Origin: an uncultured Bacilli bacterium
GTDB taxonomy: Bacteria; Bacillota_I; Bacilli_A; RF39; UBA660
Direction of reading: 5' to 3'
DNA: 6,453 nt
Assembly: GCA_934101235.1 (NCBI GenBank)
Contig: CAKORH010000054.1
Span: 1-6,453 of the forward strand
Below are positions 5,664-6,453 of the stretch, one piece after another. Within the stretch, counting starts at the first letter, position 1. Each line of letters starts with the position of its first letter. The position numbers and the translations under genes are program-made. The notes under the pieces are model-generated. The model ran no database searches and had not been told where the DNA came from. It saw nothing but the letters and a program-made list of their open reading frames with translations.

Positions 5664-5689
5664 CATTAATTCAGAGAAAGGGGATATAT

Positions 5690-6403
5690 ATGACATTTAG
5701 TACTTTTTTAATTAGAATTACAGTTTGTTTTTTATTAAGTTTATTTGTTGGATTAGAAAGACAATATAGACATAGAATGGTAGGCTTAAGAACTAATGTG
5801 TTAGTTAGTTTGGGTGCTTTTATGTTTGTCACTGTATCATTTGGAATAGGTGTTAATGATCATGCCAGAATAGCTGCTCAAGTAGTTAGTGGTATAGGTT
5901 TTTTAGGTGCAGGTGTAATATTAAGAGATGGCTCTAAAATTAAGGGACTTAATACTGCTGCAACTTTATGGTGTGTTGCTGCTATAGGTGTTTTATGTTC
6001 TGCTGGTATGTTAAAAGAGGCTATAGTAGGAACTATATTTGTTTTATTATCTAATATTGCTTTAAGATTATTGTCTATTAAAATTATGGAAAAAACTAAA
6101 AACAATTTATTAGAAATTTGTATTATTAGAATTGAATGTAAGAAAGAATCAGAATTAGAAGTTAGAAATAATTTATATAAATATTTAAGTTTAAATAATT
6201 TAACTATTAAGAGCTTAGAAAAGAATGAAATTACTAAAGAATTAGTAAAATTGAAAGGTATAATAGAAACTACTCAGCCTAGTAGTGTAGAAAATATTGT
6301 TAATTTGTTAGGTAAAGATATTAATATTAATAGTATTAAGTGGTCTCATGAAAGTTATAAGAATCTAGATTTAGAAGATGAAGAAATAGAAGAAAACGAT
6401 TAA
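5690..6403 (+). CDS. MgtC/SapB family inner-membrane protein
   Basis: This 237-residue protein belongs to the MgtC/SapB family (PF02308). Members are linked to growth at low Mg2+, to virulence in some pathogens, and to modulation of membrane ATPases; they are not proven Mg2+ transporters. Visible signatures: GLERQ (21-25), GLRTNVLVSLGA (32-43), the block AAQVVSGIGFLGAGVI (62-77), and KGLNTAATLW (85-94). Four to five helices lie within ~1-130. A soluble C-terminal domain (~138-220) resembles the ACT-like tail of longer MgtC proteins, followed by a very acidic end (DLEDEEIEEND). Length fits the family. The ATG has a strong AAAGGGGA site (5677-5684) at good spacing. Terminators on both sides make it a single-gene unit, so it is not co-transcribed with the CmpB genes. 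There is no long leader or M-box. No P-type Mg2+ ATPase gene lies beside it. Confidence 0.96.
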   Translation: MTFSTFLIRITVCFLLSLFVGLERQYRHRMVGLRTNVLVSLGAFMFVTVSFGIGVNDHARIAAQVVSGIGFLGAGVILRDGSKIKGLNTAATLWCVAAIGVLCSAGMLKEAIVGTIFVLLSNIALRLLSIKIMEKTKNNLLEICIIRIECKKESELEVRNNLYKYLSLNNLTIKSLEKNEITKELVKLKGIIETTQPSSVENIVNLLGKDININSIKWSHESYKNLDLEDEEIEEND

Positions 6404-6422
6404 TTTTTATTAATTGTTTTTT
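6397..6422 (+). terminator. Terminator of the mgtC-family gene
   Basis: CGATTAAT (6397-6404) pairs with ATTAATTG (6409-6416), 8 bp with one G-T wobble, around a TTTT loop and followed by T6 (6417-6422). The stop codon is in the stem. Confidence 0.85.
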
Positions 6423-6453
6423 ATATGTTGATATTTTCTGAAAAATATATTAT

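Noticed and set aside
5878..6105. 75-codon open frame on the minus strand
   Set aside because: It lies wholly antisense to the MgtC core, whose conserved motifs prove the plus-strand frame; no ribosome binding site and no family resemblance.
6431..6448. Hairpin ATATTTT-CTGA-AAAATAT at the window edge
   Set aside because: All A/T stem with no T run inside the window; the mgtC-family gene already has a clear terminator, and the following sequence is missing.
1..6453. TGA=Trp code, as in Mycoplasma, suggested by the extreme A+T content
   Set aside because: Trp is written TGG throughout the genes and no gene needs TGA read-through; ribosome binding sites and gene families fit standard-code Firmicutes.

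Overview
The window is extremely A+T-rich (about four fifths A/T by eye). All Trp codons in the genes are TGG and every gene ends in TAA or TAG, so a standard bacterial code fits better than a TGA=Trp mollicute code. Gene content (a TcdE/BlyA-type holin, DUF975, the CmpB-like 'putative ABC transporter permease' family, MgtC/SapB), AGGAGG-like ribosome binding sites, consensus sigma-A promoters and many hairpin-plus-T-tract terminators point to a low-GC Firmicute (Bacillota), probably a small-genome gut-type member of Bacilli or Clostridia. The species cannot be fixed from this sequence.

Layout. Bases 10-1332 (+) encode a three-helix membrane protein with a large extracytoplasmic beta-rich region, closed by a terminator. 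Bases 1594-2157 (+) encode a single-helix, membrane-anchored protein with a Thr/Asn/Lys-rich stalk and a small outer domain, with its own extended -10 promoter. Bases 2158-2694 hold no convincing gene. They contain a strong plus-strand terminator at 2322-2342, preceded by several small hairpins that could be a short structured RNA or just a long 3' UTR. A tRNA-Cys(GCA) gene lies on the minus strand at 2695-2768, with a near-perfect promoter and a terminator. Upstream of it, also on the minus strand, is a stand-alone phage-type holin (2849-3220) with its own terminator. No endolysin or other phage gene is present.

From 3303 to 5645 there is a divergent plus-strand operon: a sigma-A promoter, a fusion of DUF975 with a CmpB-like permease domain (3355-4869), and, 11 bases on, a second single-domain CmpB-like protein (4881-5612). 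The two CmpB-like domains share motif order and nearly the same spacing, so they look like paralogs working together in the membrane. The operon ends in a strong terminator. A separate MgtC/SapB-family membrane protein follows (5690-6403) with its own promoter and terminator.

Almost every protein here is membrane-embedded or membrane-anchored, so this is an envelope-related stretch, apparently of short independent transcription units. I see no CRISPR array, insertion sequence, toxin-antitoxin pair or defence system. The items most worth a second look are the DUF975-CmpB fusion next to its CmpB paralog, the orphan holin with a hairpin over its start codon, and the possible small RNA before 2342.
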